Below are positions 35,074 to 46,215 of a stretch of 64,000 nucleotides of DNA, piece by piece. Under the pieces are notes generated by a model, which saw only the letters and a program-made list of their open reading frames with translations, made no database searches and was not told the origin of the DNA. Each line of letters starts with the position of its first letter. Within the stretch, counting starts at the first letter, position 1. The stretch lies in the NCBI GenBank assembly GCA_033239125.1, contig BSWB01000001.1, positions 136,568,981 to 136,632,980 on the forward strand, given 5' to 3'. The stretch comes from Fagopyrum homotropicum. Lineage: Eukaryota; Streptophyta; Magnoliopsida; Caryophyllales; Polygonaceae. Position numbers and translations under genes: made by a program.

Positions 35074-35175
35074 GGCAAACATGAAAAGGCAAAGACAAAA
35101 ACACACAAGATCAAAAGTAACAAGAAAGATAAACACTAAAAGCAATCACAAGCAAATGACTTAATCTTAACCTAG

Positions 35176-35193
35176 TCCCCGGCAACGGCGCCA
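35176..35193 (-). other. tRNA-Asp primer site of C'
   Basis: A perfect 18-nt TGGCGCCGTTGCCGGGGA on minus, 6 nt after the LTR end. Confidence 0.93.
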
Positions 35194-35199
35194 TAAACT

Positions 35200-37043
35200 T
35201 GTTACGCTAGGAAATAGCACAAAAAGCTTTACATTTATAAACTCGATCTAATCTCCTAAACTACCTAGCGAAACCCGCAGTGTATGGATCGTTATGTAGA
35301 AAGGAAAGTATTCCGAGGTCGAACACAAGGACTGAGGCGAAATCAAGTCATTTAATGATCAAAGATAGTGCAAATCTAGTCTAAGAAAAGAGAAAGAAAT
35401 AAAGAAATGAAAATGATGATATTTTTGGTTGAGTTTTTGTGGTGATCAAGCAAGGATCACAAATCAAGCAAGGTAATAAAACAAACTAACAACTCAAGCT
35501 AGCAAAACAAACAAGTGACACAAACACAAGATATGAGATCAAAGATAGAAAAAGAGGATTCTAGAGGTCAAGATTTCCGGTTATGGCATTGGACTCAAGG
35601 TTCTAAAGATTCTAAGGACAAGGCTGCGATGTTGGGAAAGGGTGTTTCACTAATGGAAGCAATTACCGGGTAGGTCTCTCACTTCACTAATCCCGCACCA
35701 AACTCCTATTACCGGGTAAGTCTCAAGGAGGTAAAGTTGGGAATTCTACACAAACCGGACACTACTTAAGGGATAACCCTCTCCTTACCGGGTAAGTCTC
35801 GGAATAGGGAAGTCTCAAGTACTAATCCTAGCACACTTGATCCAATAGCGGCTTATGAGGCTCACTACTACCTAGCATTCATCATCTTAGGTATCTAAGG
35901 TCGGAAATCATCGGGTAGATCTCTTCCCTCACTTAGATTGATAGCATTAGGTGATCCTAAGCTAAATTAGGCTTAATAAACACTAGGATTTAACAACCTA
36001 ACACCCTAACATACAGATTCATCAATCAAAGACCAACAGAGAAGAAAATCGGATGGATCATGGGAAAATCGGCCGATTTACCTGATGAACAGGCCGATTT
36101 TTCCTTATGTTGTGAGTTTCGTGCATATAAATCGTCCTAAACTAACATATAAGTTCATTCTATCATCACCCTAGCCATAACCATCAATCCATCACTCCAG
36201 AATCACAATAAACTAGCCAATAGTATGCATATCAAGATCCAAAATCATCATACAAGCATACATGGTTCTCATAGATGAATAATGAAAGATAAGCAAATAA
36301 AATTAATAAATCTCAGCTAAATCCAAGTTGTAGCAAGACTTACAAACTCTTAAATGAAGATCCAAAACGTTCCTAACAATCCTTGCAATAGTTCTTCAAT
36401 CCAAGATTACAAAAATCACTCAAAAGTCACTCAAAACCTTACTATCACTCCTAAAATGGTGTTCTTCTTCTTCCTTCAATCCTTGAGAGTTTTCTTCTCC
36501 TCCAATCCTTGCCTCCAATGGATGAGATGTGAATGAGAGAATGTGGGAGAGGAGAGATTGGAGAGACCAGCAACAGCTTTGAAGGACCACTTATATTCTC
36601 CACCAAGAGCAAGGCCGGACAAGAGATCGTGGGACACGTGGCTTAAGCTGTCAAAGGCCCAAAAATCGACCCAGTAGGAAAAATCGGCCGATTTTCCTGG
36701 GTGTAGGTCGATTTTCTTCAACAGAAGCATGCTATGATCGTCTAGCCATGAGTTGCTCCATTGCTTGCACCAATAGTGGTCTTTGTGTCCTTTGTTGCTC
36801 CAATTATATTCCTTCAAGGTCTTGGATATGTACCACCGTGAGGCTTGATCCTCGAATGTATCGATTAATGTCCAAAAGATCCCCGAAATACCTACAAAAC
36901 CGACAAAAGCTCGTGTAGACGTCTTTTCTAGAAATATGCATGAAATGAGTGTAAACGTCGTGAACTAATGTCAAACCGTGCATGAATAACGGGAAAAACT
37001 ATCTAAATGTATGCCTATATTAACGTCATAAATCACGTTATCA
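35200..37043 (-). repeat. 5' LTR of C' (1844 bp)
   Basis: Same structure as 30339-32182. Here the palindrome AAAATCGGCCGATTTT core is intact near 36682, set between outward half sites AAAATCGACC and GGTCGATTTT, making a nested inverted repeat of about 54 bp. GAATATAAGTGG (minus, near 36600) is a weak TATA candidate. Confidence 0.93.
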
Positions 37044-37048
37044 AAGCT

Positions 37049-40000
37049 CCTTTGGGATGATACGCTTGTCATGCCATTTCTTCGTCCTCTCCTTATAGAT
37101 TTTGGCGTTCTCAGAAGCGTTCAAACGCAGCTCCTCCAGCTCGTTGATATCCAAAAGCCGCTTCTCGCCGGCCTCCTTAATGTCGAAGTTCAACCATTTG
37201 ATCGCTCAATATGCCTTGTGTTCTAACTCGACGGGCAAATGGAAAGACTTCCCATATACCAAATTATAAGGGGTGGTACCTATGAGAGTCTTAAATGCGG
37301 TCCTGTAGGCCCAGAGAGCGTCGTCCAATTTCATGGACCAATCCTTCCTCGTCCTAGAAACGGTCTTCTCCAAAATTGCTTTGATTTCTCTATTTGAGAT
37401 TTCGACCTGTCCACTAGTTTGAGGGTGATAAGGGGTTGATACCTTGTGGGTTACCCCATACTTCGATAGAAGTGCCTTGAACTTCCGGTTGATGAAATGC
37501 GTTCCTCCATCGCTGATGATGATGCGTGGAGTTCCAAAACGTGGAAAGATAGTTTTGTTTAAGAACTTCACAACTACCTTGGCGTCATTAGTGGGAGAAG
37601 CGATGGCTTCAACCCATCTAGAGACGTAATCCACTGCAAGAAGAATATAGAGGTTTCCTCCGGAGGATGGGAAAGGTCCCATGAATTCTATCCCCCATAC
37701 ATCAAAGATTTCTACCTCTTGAATGTTATTAAGTGACATTTCGTTCCTCCTTGATAAATTTCCTGTTCTTTGGCATGCATCACAAGAGACAACAAACGAT
37801 TGCACATCCTTAAATAATGTAGGCCAAAAGAAACCGGAACGTAATACCTTAGCGCATGTCTTATCGGTGCTAGCATGTCCTCCACAAGGAAGTGAATGAC
37901 AATGCCATATGATGCTATTAACTTCATCTTCCGGAATGCATCTTCGAAGCATCCCATCCGGTCCGCGCTTGAATAGCAGCAGCTCATCCCAGTAGTAATG
38001 GCGTACCTCCTTGAAGAATCTTTTCTTTTGGGAGTACGTCAATCCGGGCGGTATTTCCTGGCAAACAAGATAATTCACAATTAGCATACCAAGGTCCTTT
38101 ATTATTAGAAAGTTGGTGGATAGAATATTCCACCAACTGAGGATGAATGTCATAGAAGGGAGTAAGAAGTTTGTTATTCTCAGCAATCTCAGTTGACATC
38201 ATCTCGCCATCGACCTCGGTCGAGGCGCAAAGGCGTTGACCGAGATGTTCTTCGGTCGCCTCGCTCAGTCCAGAAGGTGCCTCGGTCGAGGTACTGCAAC
38301 TGGAGATCTTCGTCTCCTGGATTAGCTTCTCAGTTTTAGCTCCTGGATCTTCTTCCAGTGCCTTTAAGCTCCGTATATCTGCATCACAAGAAGCATCTAT
38401 ACATTCCTCCATTAAACTGAAACTAATGACTCTTTCGAGTGGATCATTAATAAGGATAGAGCTCACCAATTCTCTTGATTCTTCTTCATCGTAGATGTTG
38501 AAGATATCATCGGTTAGTTGCTCCCCTTTCATGGCTGCAAGTAATGCGAACTCCACTTTGTCTCCACCAATGTTGAATTTCAACTTGGCGTTCTTGCAAT
38601 CCACGTTGCAACCCGAAGTTGCTAGAAATGGCCTCCCGAGAATAATAGGAACAGGATAATCTGCGGGAATGTCAAGTACAACAAAGTTTATTGGCAAATA
38701 GAAGTTACCTAACTTGACCGGAACGTCTTCCAAGATTCCCACGGGATGGGTAATGGAGCGATCCGCCATGTATAGTCGAATCTTGACCGGCTTGGGCTCT
38801 CCAAGTCCGATCTTCACACATAGCTCCAACGGAATGCTCACGCTGGCTCCTAGATCACAAAGGGCTTCACAAGTGACATCCCAAACTTGAATGGGAATGC
38901 AAAATGAGCCGGGATCTCTCAATTTAGGTGGCATCTTCTCCTTCATAATTTGAATAAGCTCCGAGGATTTAGATGTCATCCTTACTTCACCAAAGTCTTC
39001 CAGTTTCCTCTTCCTTGATAGGATCTCCTTCAAGAACTTCCATAGGCGGGCATTCCTAGAATAGCATCAAGGAAAGGAATGTTAATGTGCAGTTTATTCA
39101 TCAAGTTAAGGAACTTACCAAAGTGCTTGTCTAGATGTGCTCTGGCCCTTGACTGGGGGAATGGAATTGGTGGTTTGTATGCAGGAGGTGGAACATAAAC
39201 TTCAGTTTTCCCCTCCGCTTTCTGTGGCTCCACCTCGGTTGGCATCTCGGTCGAAGTGTTCTTTGACTGCACCTGGACCGAGGTGGTCTTCGTCGGTACT
39301 AGCACCGACCGAGGCACTGGATCTACAGTTTTCAGTCCACTCCTCGTAGTTATGGCCATGATCTGGCCCTTAGGGTTGCTCTCCGTCCTTGTTGGAAGCT
39401 TCCCTGGATCTCTTGGCGCTTCATTCGCCCTACTTGTAAGTTGTTGTTCAAAGGCCTTTTGGGCCTTCGAAAATGAAGTCATAGAAGTCTCCATAGCGCT
39501 AAGCTTGATCAAGATAGCCTCCAGCACTGCGTCTTTCTTTTCCGGCTGAGATGAACTTGATCCTTGCCCCTGGCTCTTTAATGGAGTAGAAGAAGAAGAA
39601 GGGAAAGAGAGGAAAGGATTAGAGGAATCGTTAGAATTGGAGTTAGAATGATTGTTACCAGAATTTTGGTTATTCGCCCTCCAATTATTGCTATTGGATC
39701 CTCTATTGTTGTTGTTGTAGTTGTTGTTCCGGGAACCGTTGTTGTTGTTACGGTATCCATTGTTGTTATTCCTTTGTCCTTGATCTTCCTTCTTGGTTTG
39801 AGCAACCAAGAGTTCCTTCAATTGCTTCACGTCGTTCTTCAAAGACGTGAGCTGATTGTTGTTGGGCTGAGTTTCTTGGAAGTTAACTCTTTTAACTCCA
39901 CCTTCAGCTCCTTGGTGGGTGTACTTCTCCATATACAAAGCTTGCTTCTCGATGAAGTCCCAAGCTTCGTCTATCGCCATGTCCATAAAGGTACCGGCGG

Positions 40001-40942
40001 AGAGTAGTTGGAGGTTGAACTGGGTGCTTCCGTCCAGTCCCTTGAAGTATATCTCCAATAACTCTATCTTTGGAATCCCATGATGTGGGCAATCCAAAAG
40101 AATGTCCTTAAACCTCTCCCATGACTTGGACAAGCTCTCCTTGTCCTTCATAATGAAAGCATTGATCTTCTCTCTCATTTCAGCGGTCTTTGAGGGGGAA
40201 AGAATTTGGTCAAGAATTCCGTAGTCATCTCCTCCCAAGTGCTAATTTTTCTTGGAGGAAGAGATTGATACCAAGTAAGAGCTCTATCTTTTAAAGAAAA
40301 GTAAAAAGGTCTTAGCTTGTAGTTGTTATTTTCAATCCTTGAGGGTCTCAAGGTCTCCATCAAGATCTCATAGTTTTGAAGATGTTGATGCGGTGATTCT
40401 TTCTCTAGCCCTCCGAATTGGCATTGGCGAATCATGGACAAAACTTGCGGTCGAAGTTCGTAGTCATGGTCCGCTGGATCTCCTAGGTTAACTCCTGGAC
40501 GCCTCAGTTGTTGATTCGGGTCCATCCTTTGACCTAGGGTTTGTGGGATTCCTGCAAGAAGAACGCCTCGGACTGGCATCCGAGGTGGAAGCACCTCGGC
40601 CGGGGCGTCAGGTACTGGAACCTGCCTCGGTCGAGGGTCAGCAACTGGGACCTGCATCGGTCTAGTATCGGGAACTGGATCTTCCTTCGGTCGAAGTAGA
40701 TATTGGTCTCGTAAGGCTGCCATATCCGCTTCGATCGCTTCAGTCCTAGTGCGAGTTTCTTCTTTCTCTTGCCTTAGCTCTTCCCTGCTGAGGCGTAGCT
40801 ACTCTAGCGCCTCTTTCAACTCGGCCTCAAGATCGCGATTGTCTTGGTTGGCCATTTTCGCTTCTCTTAAGCGTCGTTTGTATGTCTTTTCTGGTTGGGG
40901 ATCGTAAGGAACGATTTCCTTCCCAGTGCGGGTTCTTCGCAT
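37049..40942 (-). pseudogene. gag-pol of the A composite, lacking RT and RNase H
   Basis: Starts at ATG 40942 on minus (MRRTRTGKEIV). Lesions in order: CAG to TAG at 40799-40801; a 1-nt deletion near 40191; a 1-nt deletion near 39047. Protease keeps LCDLGAS. The linker (about 38205-38300) carries family A palindromes. It then jumps, through unrelated sequence of about 90 bp, to the region before integrase, so all of RT and RNase H is absent. Integrase (about 38050 to 37049) has the HHCC finger, but the first catalytic Asp is replaced (GIEFMGP instead of GVDFMGP). A TGG-to-TGA stop is at 37206-37208. The tail continues at 30338 beyond C'. Confidence 0.88.
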
Positions 40943-41045
40943 AAACCTAAGAAAGAACCTGCAAAAGTCACTCAAGTAGAGTGGTTAGTAGACACGGGGG
41001 AAAGTGCCCCAAAAGCAAACCGTAACCGGCTCGGTCTAGACCAAG

Positions 41046-41063
41046 TCCCCGGCAACGGCGCCA
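41046..41063 (-). other. tRNA-Asp primer site of the A composite
   Basis: Intact TGGCGCCGTTGCCGGGGA on minus, 6 nt from the LTR end. Serves as the reference for the deletion in A1. Confidence 0.93.
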
Positions 41064-41069
41064 AAAACT

Positions 41070-42817
41070 TGTTCGCTCCAAACGGTGTGTGCAAGCTTTA
41101 AATTTATAACCCTAGACGTAAGCTTAAATCAAGGATGCGAACCCGCAGTGTACGGGTCAATAGTAGTAAAAAGCAAGGAATTCCAAGGGTCGATCACAGG
41201 GACTTAGTGAAACAAAGTCCAATTACGGTAAGCTTTAGTAATCACTAACCACAAAGCATTAAACAATCAAAGATGATAAAAGTCAGTAAAGAAAATATGC
41301 AATTCTAGGGATTAAAGCATCTAGTTGTGGTTCCAACTCAAGATCTAAAGATAAGCGGACAAAGCTGAGGTTTTTGCATAGAGAAGGTGTTACTTAAGTG
41401 GAATAGATCACCGGGTAAGTCTCACTACTCTCTAATCCTAAACCGTAACTCCTATTACCGGGTAAGTCTCAAGGAATCAAGATAAAGAACTATAACCTCA
41501 AACTAACACACCATCTAAGGGAATAGAATCAACCTTTACCGGGTAAGTCTCAGGCTAACTCACAAAGATGGGATGAAAGCACACTCAAATCCCAATAAAG
41601 GATAAACCTTTATTACCTACACTTATGATCTTAGGTAAACAAACTAAGGAATTACCGGGTAAGTCTCATCCTAGGCTTGCATTGAACCAGGAAAGGTATA
41701 ATAAGAATAGGATTTGGCAAACTCTAACACTTAACTCTCAGTTTCGGATCAGATAAGTCACCTCGGTCAGACGAATTCCACCCCGGACGAGATGTTCATC
41801 GACTGAGCGAGATGCTTAGGGTAAAGGTTAAAGACTCGAACTTTCAGGGTCCTACTGTGATTAAGATCATTCCATCATTGTTTTTCCCACAACCTTCAGC
41901 CAATCACCCTAGAATCACACAAAGAGATTAGCCACTCATCATCATGAAAGTATTAATCAAGTATATGGGAAGAAAGTGAATATTTGAACAAGAAGAATTT
42001 AATGAAAAGACTTCAATAACTGAATCAAATATCACAACAAAGCGTTCCTTGGATAGAAATCCAACAAGACAAGACAACAAGGAAGGGAATCTAAGACAAT
42101 CTTATAAAAACCCTTCAAAAGCTATAAAAGCTACAATCTTCCTTCTTCAACCTTCAAAAGGTTCTTCAAATCTCCCAACTGTATGCAGGATGATAGCGGA
42201 TGTCTAAGCACGATCTTCAGCCGTAAGCGGGTTGTGGATTTGTGGGAAATCCGACCCTTTTTATAGGAAAAATACCCTCCAAAGATAAGATATCTTAGAA
42301 AGATATCTTCCCATAAAAATAGGTAAAATATATGATCTAGTATATCTTCTTTCTTCCAGGAGCCAAGCCCAAAAATATAAGATCTCTTTCCAAAGATAAA
42401 AGATCTCAGCCAAGAGTAAAATATTCTCGCCGCGTCCCAGGTGTTCGCCTCGGTCGAGTCGATTTCTCTAGATCACCTCGGTCGAGGTGAATCTGTAGTC
42501 AACCGAGGTGAGTCACAACTGAAAGTGAAATCTCTCAAATCTGGTCCAAAGTAAATCTTTAATCCATGGCTATGCTTCCTGGATGGTTCCTTATGTTCCT
42601 GAATGTAGCTCCAATGACTCCATAGCTCCTTTTGCTCCTTTTTGATGCAAAACGTGCCATTTTACCTACGATTACAACAAAACTAGGTGTAGACCTCGAT
42701 TCCCGCAAAGGTAGATGAAATGGTAATATAATCACATATTATACATACAAACATGCAGATTATTGAAGATAAAACGTCCAAACAAACCCAAAATATAGAC
42801 TATAATTCATGCTATCA
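41070..42817 (-). repeat. Family A LTR shared by two internal halves (1748 bp)
   Basis: On minus it begins TGATAGC at 42817 and ends GCGAACA at 41070. To its left is a primer site and gag; to its right, where host DNA is expected for a 5' LTR, is the polypurine tract and 3' UTR of a family A element in the same orientation. Palindrome near 42474-42489; TATA near 42258-42267. Confidence 0.88.
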
Positions 42818-43425
42818 AAATACCCCATACTTAGCCCTTGCTTGTCCCCAAGCAAGTTCCACATATAAAAGGCAAGATAGAATGGATTATAAGTCAAGAA
42901 AATCAATGAAAAGTCTTTCAAAACATTTTTATGGTGTGCTACAATCATAGATCACTCTAAGAGAATACTTCATGGAATTTAAAATCAAAATATGATTAAA
43001 ACATTTTATAAATATAAGAAAGTTGTTCATCTTTGCATAAAATCATAGAATGCATAATAAGTCATAATTATCGAAATTAATCATGCATAATCCAGTTTAA
43101 ACCACTAAGTCAATCAACAAGCTCGAGGTCTCAAGGGCTTCCCAAAAGAAAGGTCAAGAAACGTGTAGGGTAGGGATGTATGTAAGGTAATGTGGTGCTA
43201 GAATCCGGGAAAAGGATGTACTTCACTTTCACTTTGACTTGCAACATCTTCCACCAATAAGCTTTGCTTATTTCACACTTTTTCTTTTTACTTTATTTTT
43301 TGGGATGCATGGACAGAGGTGCACAATAACCGAAGCCTAGGAAATCAGCAATCATCAATTTCTTGAGATGCATCAAACCCTTGATGCACATACCATGACC
43401 CGTTAGGAATATCGCTCAATCCGAC
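42818..43425 (-). other. Family A 3' UTR (minus) beside the shared LTR
   Basis: Reverse complement of the A1 region 19380-19986: polypurine copy at 42822-42832, the GGACAAGCAAG block, then the conserved UTR block up to GTCGGATTGAGCGATATTCC. It is interrupted at 43426 by element C. The small ORF pair near 42753-42950 is not supported. Confidence 0.85.
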
Positions 43426-44334
43426 TGATAACACGATTTATGACTTAGGTTTAGGTAATCATTTAGATAGATTTCTCACTCATTCATGCAAGTCTTGGCA
43501 TTGGTTCATGACGTCTTCGCTCAATTCATGCACGTTTCTAGAAAAGACGTCTACACTATCTTTTATCGGATTTGTAGGTAATTCTGGGATCTATTGTACG
43601 TTAATCGATACATTTGAGGGCCAAGCATCATGATGGTACACATCCAAAGCATTGGAGGAGCATAATTGGAGCAACAAAGGACACAAAGACCACTATTGGT
43701 GCAAGCAATGGAGCAACTCATGGCTAGACGATCATAGCATGTTTCTGCTGAAGAAAATCGGACCAACTAGCAGCTAAATCGGCCGATTTTATCCACTGGG
43801 TCAATTTTTGGGCCTTTGACAGCTTAAGCCACGTGTCCCACGATCTCTTGTCCGGCCTTGCTCTTGGTGGAGAATATAAGTGGTCCTGCAGGTTGTTGCT
43901 AAAGATCTCTCCTCTCCCACACTCTCATTCACGGCTCACCAATTTGGGGGAAAAGATTGGAGGAGAAGAAAACTCTCAAGGATTGAAGGAAGAAGAAGAA
44001 CACCATTTTAGGAGTGATAGTAAGGTTTTGAGTGACTTTTGAGTGATTTTTGTAATCTTGGATTGAAGAACTATTGCAAGGATTGTTAGGAACGTTTTGG
44101 ATCTTCATTTAAGAGTTTGTAAGTCTTGCTACAACTTGGATTTAGCTGAGATTTATTGATTTTATTTGCTTATCTTTCATTATTCATCTATGAGAACCAT
44201 GTATGCTTGTATGATGATTTTGGATCTTGATATGCATACTATTGGCTAGTTTATTGTGATTCTGGAGTGATGGATTGATGGTTATGGCTAGGGTGATGAT
44301 AGAATGAACTTATATGTTAGTTTAGGATGATTTA
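43426..44334 (+). repeat. 5' LTR of C, first part
   Basis: Begins TGATAACACG. Palindrome AAATCGGCCGATTT at 43776-43789 with half sites at about 43755 and 43803. Weak TATA candidate ATATAAG at 43874-43880. Interrupted at 44335 by element B within GATGATTTA|TATGCACG, as shown by the uninterrupted copies in C'. Confidence 0.88.
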
Positions 44335-46114
44335 TGTTAGCATGAAATATTGTGATATTTTAGGCACGTTTTCTAAACGTATTTGATTCATATCGATAGT
44401 CTTTGATTGAACTTTGTGCATATGTAAGCTAGTATTGCCTATATTGTCGATATGGATGTTTACACTAGTTCTATGTTGATTATAGGTGATTTGGAGCTAT
44501 TTCCGAACGGAATCGAGCAAAGGAGAGTTGATTTGATATGTCCAAGGATTGAGGACATTCTTAGGAAGCAAATTGGAGTTTTAGCTTGAGGAATGCACGA
44601 GGCTAGGGAAGAATCACGTTCTTTCCCTAAACCACGCTCTAAAATACGGCCGTACTACGAACCACGTTCAGTTCCACGGCCGTGGAACTTTGCAAGAGAG
44701 GCGTGATGCATTCCAGTAACTATCACGGCCGTGGAATACATGGTACAAACCGTGACCTAATCCACGCTCTAAATTACGGTCGTGGAAACTTCCACGACCG
44801 TGATCTTGGCGAATCTTTTCGCCACACTTTGAAGCCACGATCTTTTGAAGATTGGGCCGGGCCGACATTTTGCCCTGCACTATAAAAAGACGGACGAAGG
44901 AAGAATCCATCATGACTGCTTATCCTCGCTTACCCTCATTTATCGACGCTTGGGATCGTTCATCTTCGCTTAGAGGATTCCAACGCCGTTTGGCCTTCAC
45001 TTGGAAGGATTGATCATCTCATTGGAGATTGAAGTTCACGTCGGGGAATTACCCTAATCTCGCACCTTTGGTGGAGATTGTTGTTGAGATCTCCGGATTG
45101 GCGGAAGATCGAAGTTTTTGGAAGATTTTGCAAGAAGATCTCTCTTCTTGTTTATGTTCGATTCGGAAAACGGATTGACATCCCGTTTTCCTTCTTTCCT
45201 AAGGTTGTGATTGTTTACTTTATTGTGAATCTTTTGACGACATTCGTTCTTGATTGTGACTTTGAGATTGGTTTGAAAATTATTGAAAGTTCTTGAAAGT
45301 TTTCATCTTTTTATCTTTTAATTCTTGAATTGATATCAACATGACTGTTATTGGCTAAAAACCCTTAACAATTCTAAGGTGAAGGGTTGATAGTTGTGGC
45401 TTAGATGATGATAGATCGATCGCAAACAGCTTAGACCGTGAGAGTTAGAGAGAATCGCCGACAACCCTAAATTACGGCCTGTTCTTGAGTCCACGGCCGT
45501 GGAACCTCAAGAACTAACCGTGATTTCCCTTAAGTCCACGAACTTGCTTTTACTTTAATCCAAAGTTAAAGATTTGCTTTAGCTTAGTTTAGACTTGTCT
45601 TTTCTAGGTGGTAGTGAAGCCTCAACAACCTCTACCTCGATTGTGAGTGTCACAACCTCAATCGGTTAAGTTAGTCTTCATCCTTGGGTTACAAGTTTGG
45701 GTATTTGACACTAATTCTCACCTTTAGAATCTTTCTATATTGAGCCTCAACAACCTGTATAGAGAGTGCCTTGTAGGTGAGTTACATAAGGTTTTTGGAA
45801 CTTCACCGTACGATTACCTTACATTAGTATACCTTCGCATATCTCAACTCTGTCTTTACATCATTAAGTATATCTTGAATCGATTGCCACAGCTGGATAC
45901 TTGGATCTTTAGGATTGTTGTTTTCCCAATATTTGCAAAACTCTCATATTTACTCACTTGATAACTTGCAATCGAGTTCGTTCCCACCCAAATCCCTGTG
46001 TTCGATACTCTGGAATTCTTGCTTAGCTACGTCGATCCGTACACTGCGGGTTCGCTGCTTGATTCTAGTTTTATAAATTTAAAGCTTATTTGCACACACC
46101 TTTAGGGGCGAACA
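44335..46114 (+). repeat. 5' LTR of B (1780 bp)
   Basis: Family B palindromes: TACGGCCGTA 44645-44654, TTCCACGGCCGTGGAA 44672-44687, CACGGCCGTG 44724-44733, and an inverted pair near 44775-44802. TATAAAAAGA follows at 44881-44890. Another cluster lies downstream near 45474-45525. The U5 block CCGTACACTGCGGG is near 46037-46050. Confidence 0.96.
44881..44890 (+). promoter_or_regulatory. LTR TATA box of B
   Basis: TATAAAAAGA, about 80 bp downstream of the last palindrome of the cluster. Repeated in the 3' LTR at about 56377. Confidence 0.75.
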
Positions 46115-46120
46115 AGTTTT

Positions 46121-46138
46121 TGGCGCCGTTGCCGGGGA
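46121..46138 (+). other. tRNA-Asp primer site of B
   Basis: A perfect 18-nt TGGCGCCGTTGCCGGGGA, 6 nt (AGTTTT) after the LTR. Complementarity to tRNA-Asp stops after 18 nt, as expected when plus-strand synthesis ends at the methylated A58. Confidence 0.95.
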
Positions 46139-46215
46139 TTTGGTTTCGGCCAAATCCGGTTGCCGGTTGTCAAGCTTGGGAGCTTGCTCTCGTTATTTGA
46201 TATTGCTTTGAGTGC

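Larger units (their letters stand above)
30339..37043 (-). mobile_element. Element C': non-autonomous Athila-related element (6.7 kb)
   Basis: Two LTRs of equal length (1844 bp), TGATAACG...TAACA on minus, are flanked by the 5-bp duplication AAGCT (30334-30338 and 37044-37048). The LTRs differ at about 12 sites by eye. The 3.0-kb interior has a perfect tRNA-Asp primer site, one 355-codon ORF in place of gag-pol, the post-pol stem-loops, a 3' UTR and a polypurine tract, but no protease, RT or RNase H. The LTRs are recognisably related to those of family C (43426), which is the likely source of transposition proteins. Confidence 0.93.
27464..43425 (-). mobile_element. Family A composite: inverted LTR, body, LTR, 3' UTR
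   Basis: Inserted in ORF2 of B2. From the left: a plus-oriented family A LTR lacking its last 13 bp; then, on minus, the first codons of ORF2, spacer, integrase (split by C'), linker and protease, Gag, primer site and LTR; then, still on minus, the polypurine tract and 3' UTR that belong upstream of a 3' LTR. One LTR is thus shared by a 3' UTR on one side and a primer site on the other, as in a one-LTR circle or a tandem array. The two LTRs share sub-family features, such as a tract absent from A1 near 28040-28090, so they probably come from one source element. RT and RNase H are missing. Confidence 0.75.

Noticed and set aside
35074..35145. Apparent N-terminal signal peptide or membrane segment of the C' protein
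   Set aside because: The 24 hydrophobic codons before ATG 35073 correspond to the untranslated leader of family C (same TTTATC-TTTCTTGTT...TTTTGATCT text). They are an artefact of taking the most upstream ATG.
30339..37043. C' and C as the same insertion split by rearrangement
   Set aside because: C' has two LTRs and its own AAGCT duplication, lies on the opposite strand, and its LTR sequence differs clearly from that of C.
43426..44334. Solo LTR of family C
   Set aside because: The LTR continues at 57616 after element B and is followed by a primer site and gag-pol, so it is a split 5' LTR.
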